Shown: positions 1 through 10,300 of the stretch, piece after piece | Numbering within the stretch: the stretch's first letter is position 1 | Layout of the letters: every line of letters starts with the position of its first letter | Assembly: GCF_900103955.1 (NCBI RefSeq) | Contig: NZ_FNIL01000004.1 | Span: 244,000 to 307,999, forward strand | Length of the DNA stretch: 64,000 bases | Reading direction: 5' to 3' | Origin: Alkalicoccus daliensis | GTDB taxonomy: Bacteria; Bacillota; Bacilli; Bacillales; Salisediminibacteriaceae | Notes under the pieces: model-generated | What the model was told of the DNA's origin: nothing | Database searches by the model: none | What the model saw: the letters and a program-made list of their open reading frames with translations, nothing else | Made by a program: the position numbers and the translations under genes

Positions 1-314
1 GTACTGGAAATTAACACGGAATATGCATGTTTATGTGCCTGAAAAGGCAGCGAATACATGCGCCACCGCATAGAGGACATCAAATCATCTCTTATAAACT
101 CCATCGTAATAAATCCGCCAAACATGAGAAACCCAAACATCATCGTAATGGCGACCTCGTCTTTGACCGGAAGGCCGACAGCATCATTTACAGTATTGTC
201 TGCGATTAAATTAAGTACGGTGATAAGCCCAATCGGGAGTAATAATAAAATCGACATACTAATATAACTGCGCATCATTCTGCGAAACATATAATAACCG
301 GATGAAATGACCAT
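1..314 (-). CDS. ABC-2 type transporter permease, N-terminal part (cut by window edge)
   Basis: Reading the minus strand from an ATG at 314 gives an open frame of about 104 codons that runs off the window. It begins MVISSGYYMFRRMMRSYI and has hydrophobic stretches at about residues 19-36 and 55-72, as in ABC-2 family permeases. The start has a GAGGAGG Shine-Dalgarno and lies 2 bases after the stop of the ATPase gene, so the two are co-transcribed and form one exporter. The substrate cannot be told; drug, lipid or bacteriocin export is typical of this class. The C-terminal part lies outside the window. Confidence 0.75.
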   Translation of the reverse strand, partial: MVISSGYYMFRRMMRSYISMSILLLLPIGLITVLNLIADNTVNDAVGLPVKDEVAITMMFGFLMFGGFITMEFIRDDLMSSMRWRMYSLPFQAHKHAYSVLISS

Positions 315-316
315 TA

Positions 317-1261
317 CTATTCCTCCTCTGCATCACGAAGGCGCTTACCCGTGAGTGTCAAAAATACATCTTCCAAAGAAGGTTTTTCTGCTTCTACGCT
401 GTATATTTTCCCGAATTCTCTTGCAATTGCTAGGACACGATCTAAGTTTCCTGCCCCGGCTTGAGAAATGATGTGAACTTCTTTGCCAATCAAACCAACC
501 TGTTTTATGCCTTCGATCCTGCGCAGTTTTTTCAACATTGTCTCCGACGGGTCTTCTATTTCCAACTTGATTTTTTCCTCATGGTGAATTTTACTTACCA
601 GCTCCTCTACTGTGCCATCCGCAATAATATGACCTTCATCCATGATCACTACTCTTTTAGCAAGACTCTGGACCTCTTCAATATAATGAGTCGTATATAA
701 AATCGTCGTCCCCTGTTTATTCAGCTTCCTGATTGTATCGAGAATATAATTACGTGACTGGGCATCTATCCCCACTGTCGGCTCATCCATAATAAGCAGC
801 CTTGGCTGATGGACGAGAGCGCAGGCAATGTTCAGCCGCCGCTGCATTCCCCCTGAAAACTTTGATGGCAGCTTGGAGGCGTGACCTGCCAGGCCTACCA
901 ATGCAAGCGTTGCCTCCACCCGCTCTTTTAATGTTGCACCTCTCAGGCCATAGATTCGGCCAAAAAACTGAAGATTCTCTTTTGCTGTTAAATCATGAAA
1001 GATCGTGATCTCTTGTGTAACCAGTCCGATCTGGCTTTTAATGTCCACAAGATGCTGTACTAAATTTTTTTCGAATACATGAATCCTGCCGGAATCAAAT
1101 CTGATAATGCCTGTCAACGCATGAATAAGTGTTGTCTTTCCAGCTCCGTTCGGTCCTAGTAACCCAAGGATTTCCCCTTCATTTATTGCAAAATCCACAT
1201 GATCGAGCGCAATATGATTCCCATAACGTTTCACTATATTTTCCACATGAATCACTGTCAT
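317..1261 (-). CDS. ABC transporter ATP-binding protein (ABC-2/DrrA-like exporter)
   Basis: A 314-residue ATPase that would power the permease encoded just downstream. Walker A (GPNGAGKTT) is at about residues 36-44, followed by a Q-loop, the signature SGGMQRR and Walker B ending MDEP. A C-terminal extension of about 80 residues after the nucleotide-binding domain is typical of DrrA/CcmA-type export ATPases. The ATG has a GGGAGG ribosome-binding site 8 bases upstream. The family is clear; the exported substrate is unknown. Nothing in the neighbouring sugar genes links this exporter to carbohydrate use. Confidence 0.9.
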   Translation of the reverse strand: MTVIHVENIVKRYGNHIALDHVDFAINEGEILGLLGPNGAGKTTLIHALTGIIRFDSGRIHVFEKNLVQHLVDIKSQIGLVTQEITIFHDLTAKENLQFFGRIYGLRGATLKERVEATLALVGLAGHASKLPSKFSGGMQRRLNIACALVHQPRLLIMDEPTVGIDAQSRNYILDTIRKLNKQGTTILYTTHYIEEVQSLAKRVVIMDEGHIIADGTVEELVSKIHHEEKIKLEIEDPSETMLKKLRRIEGIKQVGLIGKEVHIISQAGAGNLDRVLAIAREFGKIYSVEAEKPSLEDVFLTLTGKRLRDAEEE

Positions 1262-1786
1262 AATATAACCTCCCGAATATACTTTATACTATGATCTTAC
1301 TATTTCATTTCCCTGATATAGTAGTGACATATGTAAGGAAAAGATGTTGATGTGAATATTTTAATTTTCATGAAGCGACCTCTGTTTAACACGTTGTCTC
1401 GGCCGAGTATCGTCCATAATTTCACTGAAAATATTTTATGTTGCAGTGCGCTTATCAATTTATCGTATATGCAAATGAATTCATATTTTTATATCGCAAA
1501 ATTCCTAGCTGAAATTTAAAGGTTAAGAAATAGAAGAAGCTTCCCACTCACACCTCCGCTCTTCAAAGCCATGCAATAAGAGAAGTAGCTCTTTAAGCGT
1601 TTTTCTCAAAAAAATAGAAGTCCCGCTTAGTGCAGGACTTCTTTTTCTGTGGGAAGTTGTAAAGAACATAAAATCACGCCGTCCCCAGCAACTCTTTAAA
1701 GTATTTTTTCACTGTCTTACTTCATTTTAGAAATAAAGTAATTCCTACAGAGTTATATATCAGATTTTTTGAGTATCCCTTTAAGC
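1262..1786. other. Intergenic region between araC-type gene and ABC exporter
   Basis: About 525 bases without a convincing gene. It holds the ribosome-binding site and presumably the promoter of the exporter operon at its left end, and a terminator for the AraC-type gene near 1614-1646. The rest is AT-rich and I see no RNA gene or coding remnant in it. Confidence 0.5.
1614..1646 (-). terminator. Intrinsic terminator after AraC-type regulator
   Basis: The inverted repeat GAAGTCC / GGACTTC is flanked by A-rich sequence on one side and T-rich sequence on the other, so it could work in both directions. In the minus direction it would end the regulator transcript. Confidence 0.7.
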
Positions 1787-2677
1787 CTACCTGATAACGA
1801 TTCTGTCAAACGGCAGCCGGTCTTTATTTTTGCGGAATTCTCCCGGTGCCATGCCGACTGTTTTTCGAAATACTTTGCTGAAATAATTGTCGTTTGCATA
1901 GCCAACGCTTTCGGCAATGTCCTTCATCGTAAGCTCTGTCCTTACGAGCAGCTCCAGTGATTTTTCTATCCGCTTTTTCCTGATATAGTACCCGGGGGTC
2001 ATGTCAGTGGCTTCTTTGAATCTTTTAATAAAATAATATTTGGACATCCCTGCTGCTTCTGCCACTTCTTCCATAGAAATAGGCAGTGCATAATTTTTGT
2101 TCATAAAGCTGATCGCGTCCGTGATATTTGCAGGGAAATATTCCGGAGTCTGGCTTTGCTTGAAGTGCCGGTACATTTCCATTAAAAATGCATATGCCTG
2201 AGAAGAGGAAAAATAGGCATCAAACAGATCCTGATCAATTGCCTGCTGATAAATTTCAAAAAATTTGTCTATCAGCGCTGCCTCACTGTCGACTTGTACT
2301 ACATGCCCATACCTGCGGGTAATATTTGACCAGCAGTCCACGGCCACATCCCCCTGTAAGGTAATATAAAAGAATTCCCATTCTTTACTCGTTTCCGGCA
2401 GATAATAGATGTGTTCTCCCGGTATTTCCAAAAGAAATGCCTTTCCCTGCTCCAGACGGTGCGTCTTTCCCCCTGCATCAATTGCTCCTTCCCCGGAAAG
2501 CGTATATTGAAAGACAACGTTGCGGTTTTTTTCCCGTTTCATGCCATTCCAGCTGTATGCTGCAGAATTTGTTTTCTCCATCCCGATGGAGAGGAGATCC
2601 ACCGCTGTTTCCAGATTTTCCTCGGAGCGGAATCCTATTTTTTCATAAGGTAAGTCTTCTTTCTGATTCAAAGACAA
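1787..2677 (-). CDS. AraC family transcriptional regulator
   Basis: A 296-residue protein with a cupin-like sugar-sensing N-terminal half and a C-terminal AraC DNA-binding domain with two helix-turn-helix units at about residues 190-290 (for example MSKYYFIKRFKEATDMTPGY and GYANDNYFSKVFRKTVGMAP). It is transcribed divergently from the GH4 alpha-galactosidase gene with 132 bases between them, so by analogy with MelR/RafR-type activators it most likely senses an alpha-galactoside and activates that gene. The start is supported by a GAGGG ribosome-binding site. The ligand is inferred from context only. Confidence 0.88.
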   Translation of the reverse strand: MSLNQKEDLPYEKIGFRSEENLETAVDLLSIGMEKTNSAAYSWNGMKREKNRNVVFQYTLSGEGAIDAGGKTHRLEQGKAFLLEIPGEHIYYLPETSKEWEFFYITLQGDVAVDCWSNITRRYGHVVQVDSEAALIDKFFEIYQQAIDQDLFDAYFSSSQAYAFLMEMYRHFKQSQTPEYFPANITDAISFMNKNYALPISMEEVAEAAGMSKYYFIKRFKEATDMTPGYYIRKKRIEKSLELLVRTELTMKDIAESVGYANDNYFSKVFRKTVGMAPGEFRKNKDRLPFDRIVIR

Positions 2678-2709
2678 TATTTTACCCTCCTATCCAATTA
2701 TCTTACCAT

Positions 2710-2723
2710 TGTAAGTGCTTTCT
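2710..2723 (+). promoter_or_regulatory. Candidate catabolite-responsive element (cre)
   Basis: TGTAAGTGCTTTCT matches the Bacillus CcpA site consensus TGWAANCGNTNWCA with two deviations. It lies in the shared control region of the AraC-type regulator and the alpha-galactosidase, about 90 bases before the latter's start. Inferred from sequence match only. Confidence 0.45.
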
Positions 2724-2809
2724 TAACTGTATACTCTTAATATATAGAGGTACATCCGAATTAGCAATATTCACTAGAAAACAATAATTTACCTAAAGGA
2801 GATGAAAGA

Positions 2810-4111
2810 ATGAAGAAAATAACTTTTATCGGTGCGGGAAGTACAGTGTTTGCGAAAAATGTGCTGGGAGACTGCATGTTTGTTTCTGCACTTGATGATT
2901 TTGAATTTGCACTTCATGACATAGATGAGGAACGGCTGCGCGATTCTGAAAGAATGCTAACGAATTTAGCCCAAAAATATAATTCTTCCATTCACATTAC
3001 AGCCTCACTGGATCGCAAAACAGCATTGAAGGATGCAAAGTATGTGATTAACGCAATTCAAGTCGGCGGCTACGAACCGAGTACGGTGATTGATTTTGAA
3101 ATTCCTAAAAAGTACGGTCTCCGCCAGACAATCGGGGATACGATTGGGATCGGCGGGTTATTCCGCACGCTGCGAACGATTCCTGTCATGCAGGGAATTG
3201 CAGACGACATGGAGAAAGTGTGTCCGGAGGCGTGGCTGCTAAATTACACAAATCCGATGGCCGCACTCACCGGTTATATGCAGCGCCACTCCAATATTAA
3301 AACAGTCGGTCTCTGCCACAGCGTACAGATTTGCACAGAGCATTTGTTTAAAGCGCTTGATATGGACCACTCGGAAATCGGTGAAAAAATTGCAGGGATT
3401 AACCATATGGCCTGGCTGTTGGAAGTAAAGAAAGACGGAGAAGATCTTTACCCCGAAATTAAACAGAGGGCAAAAGAGAAGCAGACAGAAAAGCATGACG
3501 ATATGGTCCGTTTTGAATTGATGGATAAGTTCGGGTTTTATGTGACGGAGTCTTCAGAGCACAACGCAGAATATCATCCCTATTTTATTAAGAGAAATTA
3601 TCCCGAGTTGATTGATCGGCTGAATATTCCTTTGGATGAGTATCCGCGCCGCTGTGTAAACCAGATCAATGAGTGGGGAAAAATGCGGGAAGAAATGGTG
3701 CATGATACGCAGCTGACGCATGAAAGATCATTAGAGTACGGCTCGCGCATCATCGAAGCAATGGAGACAAATGTGCCGTTTAAGTTTGGAGGAAACGTCT
3801 CCAATGAAGGCGGGCTGATTTCCAATCTCCCCACAAAAGCCTGTGTGGAAGTTCCCTGCGTGGCAGACAGAAACGGTATTATCCCAGGCTATATCGGCGA
3901 CATTCCGGAACAGCTCGCTGCCTTGAACCGTACGAATATTAATACGCAGCTGCTGACAATTGAAGCTGCCGTAACACTTAAGAAAGAACACGTGTACCAG
4001 GCAGCAATGCTCGATCCGCATACGAGCGCAGAGCTGTCGATGGATGACATCATTTCCTTATGCGACGATTTGATGGAAGCACACGGGGACTGGCTCCCAG
4101 TGTATAAGTAA
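2810..4111 (+). CDS. melA: Alpha-galactosidase, glycoside hydrolase family 4
   Basis: A 433-residue GH4 enzyme. This family hydrolyses alpha-galactosides such as melibiose by an NAD+ and Mn2+ dependent redox-elimination mechanism in the cytoplasm. The N-terminal Rossmann motif [10 protein letters not shown] is at residues 8-17. The metal site is visible as Cys169 (GLCHS) and His199 (GINHM), with the substrate-contacting NYTNPM at 145-150. Length fits MelA-type alpha-galactosidases better than 6-phospho-glucosidases. The ATG has a strong AAAGGAG ribosome-binding site. No galactoside transporter lies next to it, so substrate must enter through a permease encoded elsewhere or through the ABC system at 12.6-15.8 kb. 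Exact substrate not proven. Confidence 0.9.
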   Translation: MKKITFIGAGSTVFAKNVLGDCMFVSALDDFEFALHDIDEERLRDSERMLTNLAQKYNSSIHITASLDRKTALKDAKYVINAIQVGGYEPSTVIDFEIPKKYGLRQTIGDTIGIGGLFRTLRTIPVMQGIADDMEKVCPEAWLLNYTNPMAALTGYMQRHSNIKTVGLCHSVQICTEHLFKALDMDHSEIGEKIAGINHMAWLLEVKKDGEDLYPEIKQRAKEKQTEKHDDMVRFELMDKFGFYVTESSEHNAEYHPYFIKRNYPELIDRLNIPLDEYPRRCVNQINEWGKMREEMVHDTQLTHERSLEYGSRIIEAMETNVPFKFGGNVSNEGGLISNLPTKACVEVPCVADRNGIIPGYIGDIPEQLAALNRTNINTQLLTIEAAVTLKKEHVYQAAMLDPHTSAELSMDDIISLCDDLMEAHGDWLPVYK

Positions 4112-4117
4112 CTATGA

Positions 4118-4161
4118 TAAAGCGCCCGACTGTTCCAGATGAGCAGTTAGGCGCTTTATTA
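4118..4161 (+). terminator. Intrinsic terminator after alpha-galactosidase
   Basis: The inverted repeat AAAGCGCC...GGCGCTTT, extended by an imperfect inner stem, is followed by TATTATTATTT and starts 7 bases after the stop codon. Confidence 0.85.
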
Positions 4162-4583
4162 TTATTTCTATAAAAAATAGCTTTTATGCGCTTTGGTCTC
4201 ATTTTTCAAGTTATTTTTTCATTGTAATAGTATTATTTCAAAGTTAATATCTGCTTCGTGGAGAGTGATGAGCGTTAATTGGATAAGAAATAGGTATAGA
4301 AAAAGCAAGAGACTTCAGGAAATTAGTTTCATTTACGGCAATTTAAATACGTAATTGTAGAAAAGTAAAAAGACATACACTTTTGCTGAAATGGTAATAG
4401 CAATTTTATTCTATGGAGTCCTATCAGGTTTTATTAAGAGAGAAATACTAAGGTGGAAGATGTTCCAGAAATACATCTATACGTGCAATATTATGTAAAC
4501 ATACCAAGCCCGTACCTATATTTTATCCATTGTTTGTTCCGATATGGTAGAATAGGAAAAAAATGTTATAGAGGAGAGTTTAG
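4162..4583. other. AT-rich intergenic region
   Basis: About 420 bases with no gene I can defend. A 35-codon frame starting at about 4389 encodes a short hydrophobic peptide but has no ribosome-binding site of note. A GAGGAGAG Shine-Dalgarno at 4571-4578 belongs to the next gene. Confidence 0.4.
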
Positions 4584-5810
4584 GTGGAAACTAAAACTAA
4601 AAAACCGTTTTATAAGCGTTGGTGGTTTATTACGTTGGTTGCAATTTTGATCTTAGGCGGTATTATCTCGGATGATGAGGAAGAGATTTCTAGTGATGAA
4701 GAGGAAGTTACAGCTGAAGAAATTAATAATGATGCTGAGAATAACGAGAAGCAAAAACCTTTAAATCAGAAAGAAGCAACTGTTGCTGTATTAGAAGATG
4801 ACATAATCAACTATGAAGAAAATGATACGGTTACTATCGAAGTAGATATGAGTTACTTATTCCAATACGAACGTACAAAAGAAAAGTTAGAAGAAAATCT
4901 TGTTGAAATCATTTCATCCTATCAGCAATTAGAAGATATTCTTGAAACAAAATTCATTATAATGAATGAAGCAGAGCATATTCTTACTTATTCGTTTTCC
5001 CCTTCTACTATGAATGAATTAGACACAGGAACAATAGAAGCAACCTCACTCTCAAATGATGCAGATGAATACTGGAGCCTGCAGGAAGAAACTGCTGCGC
5101 TGGAAAAAGAGAATAAAGTATTAGAATTTGAAGGAGAAACAAAAGTTGAAGTTGATGAAGACGAAATAGTAGTTATCATCACTTCCAATGTTCCAGATGG
5201 TGGTATTTTTGAAGTAGCGATTCTAGATAATGCATTTAATGTGGAAAGTTCTTTTATTCCTATTGAAAAAGGCGTAATTGAAGAACGATTTTCTACCGAC
5301 AACTTTAATGTTGGATATCTTTCTACGTTAGTTCAGTTTCGTTTCAATTTAGAAGACGAACCACAGCCAGAACATATTCTAGATCGGTATGGTGAAGCAG
5401 GAGAAAACATGTCTGGATCTCAAGCGCACGAAAACAATCTGGATGGATATAACGGAATAATAGAAAATGTTTCGTTTGCTTATCCTGATGAAGAAACCGT
5501 AGCTGAAAAGGCTGCTGAAATCCTTAATGACTCTATCAATGAATTAATTGAAGTTACAGAAGGAATAATTCTAGATGTTGAAATTATTGGAGATAATGGA
5601 GATTTAGCTTACGTGATAGTTAGCGATGATTGGTATTACTCACCCGATCATGAAAAAGAAAGATTCGCAGAGCAAGTAGGAGAAACAGTAGAAACTATTG
5701 TGTTAAATGCTTACCCAGATGCACACACTGTGGGAGTTCACTTCAAAGATGAATACGGGTCAGACTTAGCTTCCCCCAAAATGTTTGGCGGATACAACAT
5801 AAAGGATTAA
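4584..5810 (+). CDS. Acidic membrane-anchored protein of unknown function
   Basis: A 408-residue protein starting at GTG with a GAGGAGAG ribosome-binding site 5 bases away. A basic N-terminus (KKPFYKRWW) is followed by one membrane segment at about residues 13-28, then a very acidic linker (DDEEEISSDEEE) and a long, strongly acidic domain that should lie outside the cell. There are no cysteines in a lipobox and no catalytic motif I recognise. The middle region (about 70-270) looks beta-rich, and the C-terminal 120 residues look like a separate alpha/beta domain. Codon use is AT-richer than in the ribosomal region. The acidity fits a surface protein of a salt- or alkali-adapted Bacillus. Function unknown. 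Confidence 0.75.
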   Translation: METKTKKPFYKRWWFITLVAILILGGIISDDEEEISSDEEEVTAEEINNDAENNEKQKPLNQKEATVAVLEDDIINYEENDTVTIEVDMSYLFQYERTKEKLEENLVEIISSYQQLEDILETKFIIMNEAEHILTYSFSPSTMNELDTGTIEATSLSNDADEYWSLQEETAALEKENKVLEFEGETKVEVDEDEIVVIITSNVPDGGIFEVAILDNAFNVESSFIPIEKGVIEERFSTDNFNVGYLSTLVQFRFNLEDEPQPEHILDRYGEAGENMSGSQAHENNLDGYNGIIENVSFAYPDEETVAEKAAEILNDSINELIEVTEGIILDVEIIGDNGDLAYVIVSDDWYYSPDHEKERFAEQVGETVETIVLNAYPDAHTVGVHFKDEYGSDLASPKMFGGYNIKD

Positions 5811-6373
5811 GCCCTCTAAGAACTTTTTATCTAATACATCATTTAATATAAAAATAATGCGTGGGTTGAGTCAAACTCCATCTATGTTGATTCCTATTTA
5901 CACAGATTGGTAAAGATCGTGTTTTATGAAGGACTCGTTAGATAAATAATAGGTAGCAGGGGACAATGCCCCTGCTTTTAATTCTCCTATATAATTACTT
6001 TTGCAGAATGTGTGCTACCTTTTTGTCACCTATCTACTGTCCGAAAGAATAGGTAACTGCTGATTTGTAAAACTTCCACACTTTACAAAAGATTTTTAGA
6101 AAGATTTTTCACTTTTCTTGATTATTGTACCGAACATCTTCACTTTCGTTTAGTATATTTGTTTCTTCCACAAAAATACTTAAAAAGCCCATTACTTCTT
6201 TGTTGAGTGTACATTCTAATTCAGCCGGATATCTTATGTCTCCTGAAATATTTATGGAAGATGCAAGATTTCCGAATATGTGGTTATCTTCAACTCTAAT
6301 TCTTTCAATATTTATTATCGTTATCCTTAGATATTTGATCTTTTACTCAATAGGTATAATATTATTTGTATTG
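5811..6373. other. Intergenic region with a terminator and a possible decayed frame
   Basis: About 560 bases. A terminator for the upstream gene is at 5954-5981. Further right, the minus strand holds an open frame of about 75 codons (roughly 6113-6343) with protein-like composition but no start codon. I cannot assign it to a family. Nothing else stands out. Confidence 0.35.
5954..5981 (+). terminator. Intrinsic terminator
   Basis: The stem AGCAGGGG / CCCCTGCT with a 6-base loop is followed by TTTTAATT. It lies about 145 bases after the acidic membrane protein gene. Confidence 0.75.
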
Positions 6374-7228
6374 TTAATTTAGGACCACTAAAGCCATTGC
6401 TCCTTTGATCCCCTGCTGGTCGTTAAGAAGGGGTGCAACAACCCATTGTTCTATATCGTCTGTATGTACATAGCCATTCAATAGTTCCACAATCTTCATT
6501 CGAACTAGTGGGTATAACTGGCTTTGTTTCAAGACACCCCCTCCCAGAATTACTTTTTCAGGTGATAATATAAGAATTTGATTCACTACCGCCTGGGCGA
6601 GGTAGTAGGATTCCAGTTCCCACACCTTTTCATTTTCAGACAGCATTTGTGCAGATTCCTGATATCTTTCTTTAATTGCCGTTCCGGAGGCAAGTCCTTC
6701 AAGGCATGCAGCGTGATAGGGACAGCTTCCTCTAAATGAGTCATCCGGATGTTTAGTGATATACATATGTCCCATTTCAGCATGATATTTCCCTTTATAA
6801 GGCTTCCCTTCCTTCACAAATCCTCCCCCGATCCCTGTCCCTACTGTCATATATAAACAACTTTCCGCTTCTTTTGCCGCCCCCCAATGAAATTCTCCTA
6901 AAGCAGCAGCATTAACATCAGTATCCAGAAATACAGGAACCCCATACTTCTTTTTTAAATAGTCATATACATTAAAATCCCGCCAAGCGAGCTTCGGCGT
7001 ATTGAGGACTCTGCCATAATTCCCACTATCTTTTTCAAGGTTAATAGGACCGAACATTCCTACTCCCATAGCGCGAATTTCATAACGGTTGAAAAAGCTA
7101 CCTATGTCTGCCAGCGTTTCTTTTGGGGAAGAAGTGGGCACAGTGACAGAATCAATAACTTCTCCATTTTCTTTACCTACGGCACATACAGTTTTTGTGC
7201 CTCCTGCTTCAATCGCTCCAATGTACAT
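6374..7228 (-). CDS. ROK family fructokinase/mannokinase (GmuE-like)
   Basis: A 284-residue sugar kinase that phosphorylates a hexose (fructose or mannose) with ATP in the cytoplasm. The phosphate-binding motif GAIEAGGTKT is at the N-terminus, the catalytic Asp104 is in LDTDVNAAA, and GTGIGGG is at about 130-136. Four zinc-binding residues (His154, Cys169, His172, Cys175) match the fructokinase/GmuE branch of ROK. The start is the ATG preceded by AAAGGAGG; an upstream in-frame GTG at 7282 has no such site. It lies just past a terminator that follows the alpha-mannosidase gene, so it may be read by partial read-through or its own promoter. In context it would trap mannose released by the glycosidases. 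Confidence 0.88.
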   Translation of the reverse strand: MYIGAIEAGGTKTVCAVGKENGEVIDSVTVPTSSPKETLADIGSFFNRYEIRAMGVGMFGPINLEKDSGNYGRVLNTPKLAWRDFNVYDYLKKKYGVPVFLDTDVNAAALGEFHWGAAKEAESCLYMTVGTGIGGGFVKEGKPYKGKYHAEMGHMYITKHPDDSFRGSCPYHAACLEGLASGTAIKERYQESAQMLSENEKVWELESYYLAQAVVNQILILSPEKVILGGGVLKQSQLYPLVRMKIVELLNGYVHTDDIEQWVVAPLLNDQQGIKGAMALVVLN

Positions 7229-7325
7229 TCCTGTGCCTCCTTTTCTTATATAAAATGTTTTTATAACTTCAACATCCGTCACGTTTTATAAGAGATGTGG
7301 TTAAGCTTTATACCTGCCTCTTGGA

Positions 7326-7360
7326 CAAAAGCCCCAAAAGCAGCACTTTTGGGGCTTCCG
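7326..7360 (-). terminator. Intrinsic terminator after alpha-mannosidase
   Basis: On the minus strand a 10-bp stem GCCCCAAAAG / CTTTTGGGGC with a 5-base loop is followed by TTTTG. It lies directly after the GH38 stop codon and before the ROK kinase. Confidence 0.85.
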
Positions 7361-7365
7361 TAATT

Positions 7366-10300
7366 TTATTTCGCAAATGTTACTAAATAAGTTTTAATTT
7401 CATAAGGAGTGACCGAAGCTGTAATTATGTCCTCATTTACAGCTTCTCCAATTGGCCTCTCCATCAAATCGCATTCTTGCCACCGGCGAATATTAAGGGA
7501 GCTTTCCAGCGTAACCTCGGTACTTTGACCTGAGTACTCATGAAATCTTAAGACAGCCTGACTGCCATGTTCCGACTTTTTCACAGCATCAATCATGATG
7601 TTATCTTGATTTACAGTAAACAGAGATTGCTCCCTGGTGACATTCCCCTCTTTACTAATTAACGGATTATTTAAGAACCACGCTTCTTTAACCGTTTCTC
7701 CTTCATACCAATCGCCGCTATGCGGCAGCAGTGAGTAAGTAAAAGTGTGCTTTCCTATATCCTGTTTCGCATCAGGCTGGGTTGCAGACTTTATCAGCGA
7801 AAGTCGCATCACATTATTTTTAATATCATAGCCATATTTGCAGTCATTCAACAGGCTGACACCATAGTTTCGCTCTGATAAGTCCGCCCACTGATGACCT
7901 ACCGTTTCAAACCTGGCCATGTCCCAGCTCGTATTCCAGTGAGTAGGCCGCTTCACATTTCCAAATTGAATATCGTACGTAGCTTCGGTGGAACGCACGT
8001 TTACCGGAAAGCCTACTTTTAAAAGCTGGTTATTTTCCTGCCAGTTCACTTTTGTCTGGAAATCGATTCTTCTGCTGTGATTATATAAAATCATATCCTG
8101 CTCAATCGTTGAATCCTCATATTTCCAAGTAAACCGTATTACTGTACGCAGCGGCCCCTCCGCAATTACTTCCACTTCTTTTAAAGCAGTTACAGTCCGG
8201 TATTTTTCCTGGTAAAAAATATCAATGTCCCAGGCATCAAAATTGAGAGGCTTATCTTCGAATATTTGAAAGACATTCCCGCAGCCGCCAGCAAGCACTT
8301 GGCGTTTATGCTTCCGATCCAGGATTTGTGTTAAATGACCCTGCTCATTCCAAGTAACTTCATAATACGGGGTAGTTACACAGCCCTCCCCTGTTTCAAC
8401 TTCACTTTGCACCTGAGATCCCTTTTCTTCTTTAAAAGAAACAGCTGCAAACCCCAGGGCAGGAATATCCTCTACAAGAACCCGCCATCCCTGATCATCT
8501 TTCTGTGCCTGAAGCATGTTTCCATCCGCATCTTTCCAATTACCCTCTTTATCATGATGAGCACGCACGTGCACAAGGTTTGACTGCTTCCAGGAAGACG
8601 AATTGAATACGGTGTACGTACCGCTTCCGTTTGTCAGCACCTTCAATCCTTCTTTGAGAACTCCCGCTCCTAATTCTTTTGCTTCGGCATATTCTATTTT
8701 ACTGTCTTCATAAACCTCTCGAATAGAGGAGCCTGGGATGATATCGTGAAACTGGTTCCGCAGAATAATTTTCCATCCTTCCTGGAGGGCATCATGTTTC
8801 GTATAATTCAAGTCTGACTGATGAAGAGAAGCCATTACGTCAATGATTTCTGCATCACGAAATAATAACTCGAGCTTTCTGTTCATTTTTTTATTATAAG
8901 CCTGACTCGTATACGTGCCCCGGTGGTATTCAAGGTAGAGCTCTCCATCCCACGTATGCACATATTCATCCGTATTTTCCACCGTTTCCTTTAACCGTGT
9001 AAAATAATCATCCGCGCGTCCAGTTGTCATGTTAGGCATCCCAGGGACCTTATCAAAACGACGCCTCATTTCCAACATATCCCGAGTTACTCCACCACCG
9101 CCATCACCATATCCGTAAGCAAGGAGCAGCTCCTGGTTGACTTGTTTATCCTTATATTCATCCCATATACCTTTGATCGATTTTGCATCAATCATCCCGT
9201 TATACGTGTATCTGCTGCTTGGATCGGGAGTCGTAACGAAGTGCGTTAATATCTCACTCCCATCGATTCCTCTCCACATAAACGTATCGTGCGGCATTCT
9301 ATTGTACTGATTCCAGCTGATTTTCGTTGTCATAAACGTTTCTATTCCGGATTTCTTTAAAATCTGCGGCAGCGCCCATGAATAGCCGAAAACGTCTGGA
9401 AGCCATAAGTATTTTAAGCCCGAGTCTCCAAATTCGCTGTTGAAAAATGACTGTCCCATTAACAACTGTCTAATGAGTGATTCACCGGTTGGCAGGTTCG
9501 CATCAGACTCCAGCCACATACTTCCGCCGGTTTCCCATCGTCCTTCCTTCACCCGGTGTTTAATTTCTTCATAAATTTCCGGATAGTCATCTTTCACATA
9601 TTCATAGAGCTGCGGCTGCGTCTGGAGGAAAATGTATTCCGGGTACATTTCCATGAGTCTGAGCACGGTCGTAAAAGATCTGCCGCATTTTTCTCTTGTA
9701 TGTTTTAACCGCCACAGCCACGCCACATCGATATGAGTATGGCCCAGATTTGTAATCGTTACCGGATGATCATTATTCATTTTCTCAAGATGTTGATGTA
9801 AATAAAAATTTGCCGATTTTACAGAGTGATAAAACTGCTCTGAACCTGGGTGACGCCAGTCTAATTCATTAAATGATTTATTTAACAGTGAGAGCAGCGA
9901 TACTCTGACGGGGTCGTTTACTTCCAGGAGTTCGATCGTTTCGAGGAGGGCACGCGAATTAAAGTAAAGGTCATCTGTTTCTTCATCCAGAAGCGCCACC
10001 ACACCAGCTTCAATTTTATGCTCTTGTTCTTCATACTTCCCAAGCATGCCGTCCAGCCCCGACCATAAGCGAAATGTCAGATCCAAACTGCTACCTGTAT
10101 GCTTCTCTTTGAAAAAGACCTCTGTATGGTTGGAGTCCACCCCCTGATAAGGGGAACCGTTTACGTATAACAAAGACTCAAAACCAGAGTTATTCCCGCC
10201 TCCTGTTTTTCCGAAGTTAAACAAACACACCGGCCTCCTGCCTTCTTCAGGAAGCGGGATTTTCACTGAAGCAGCCATCCAGATATATTTATCCCAGCCC

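Noticed and set aside
4453-4650. Small gene overlapping the start of the acidic membrane protein
   Set aside because: No good ribosome-binding site and it overlaps the better-supported GTG start at 4584 in another frame.
6125-6382. Hydrophobic 85-codon frame on the plus strand
   Set aside because: TTG start without a ribosome-binding site, overlapping the 3' end of the ROK kinase gene on the opposite strand; composition looks like antisense of AT-rich DNA.
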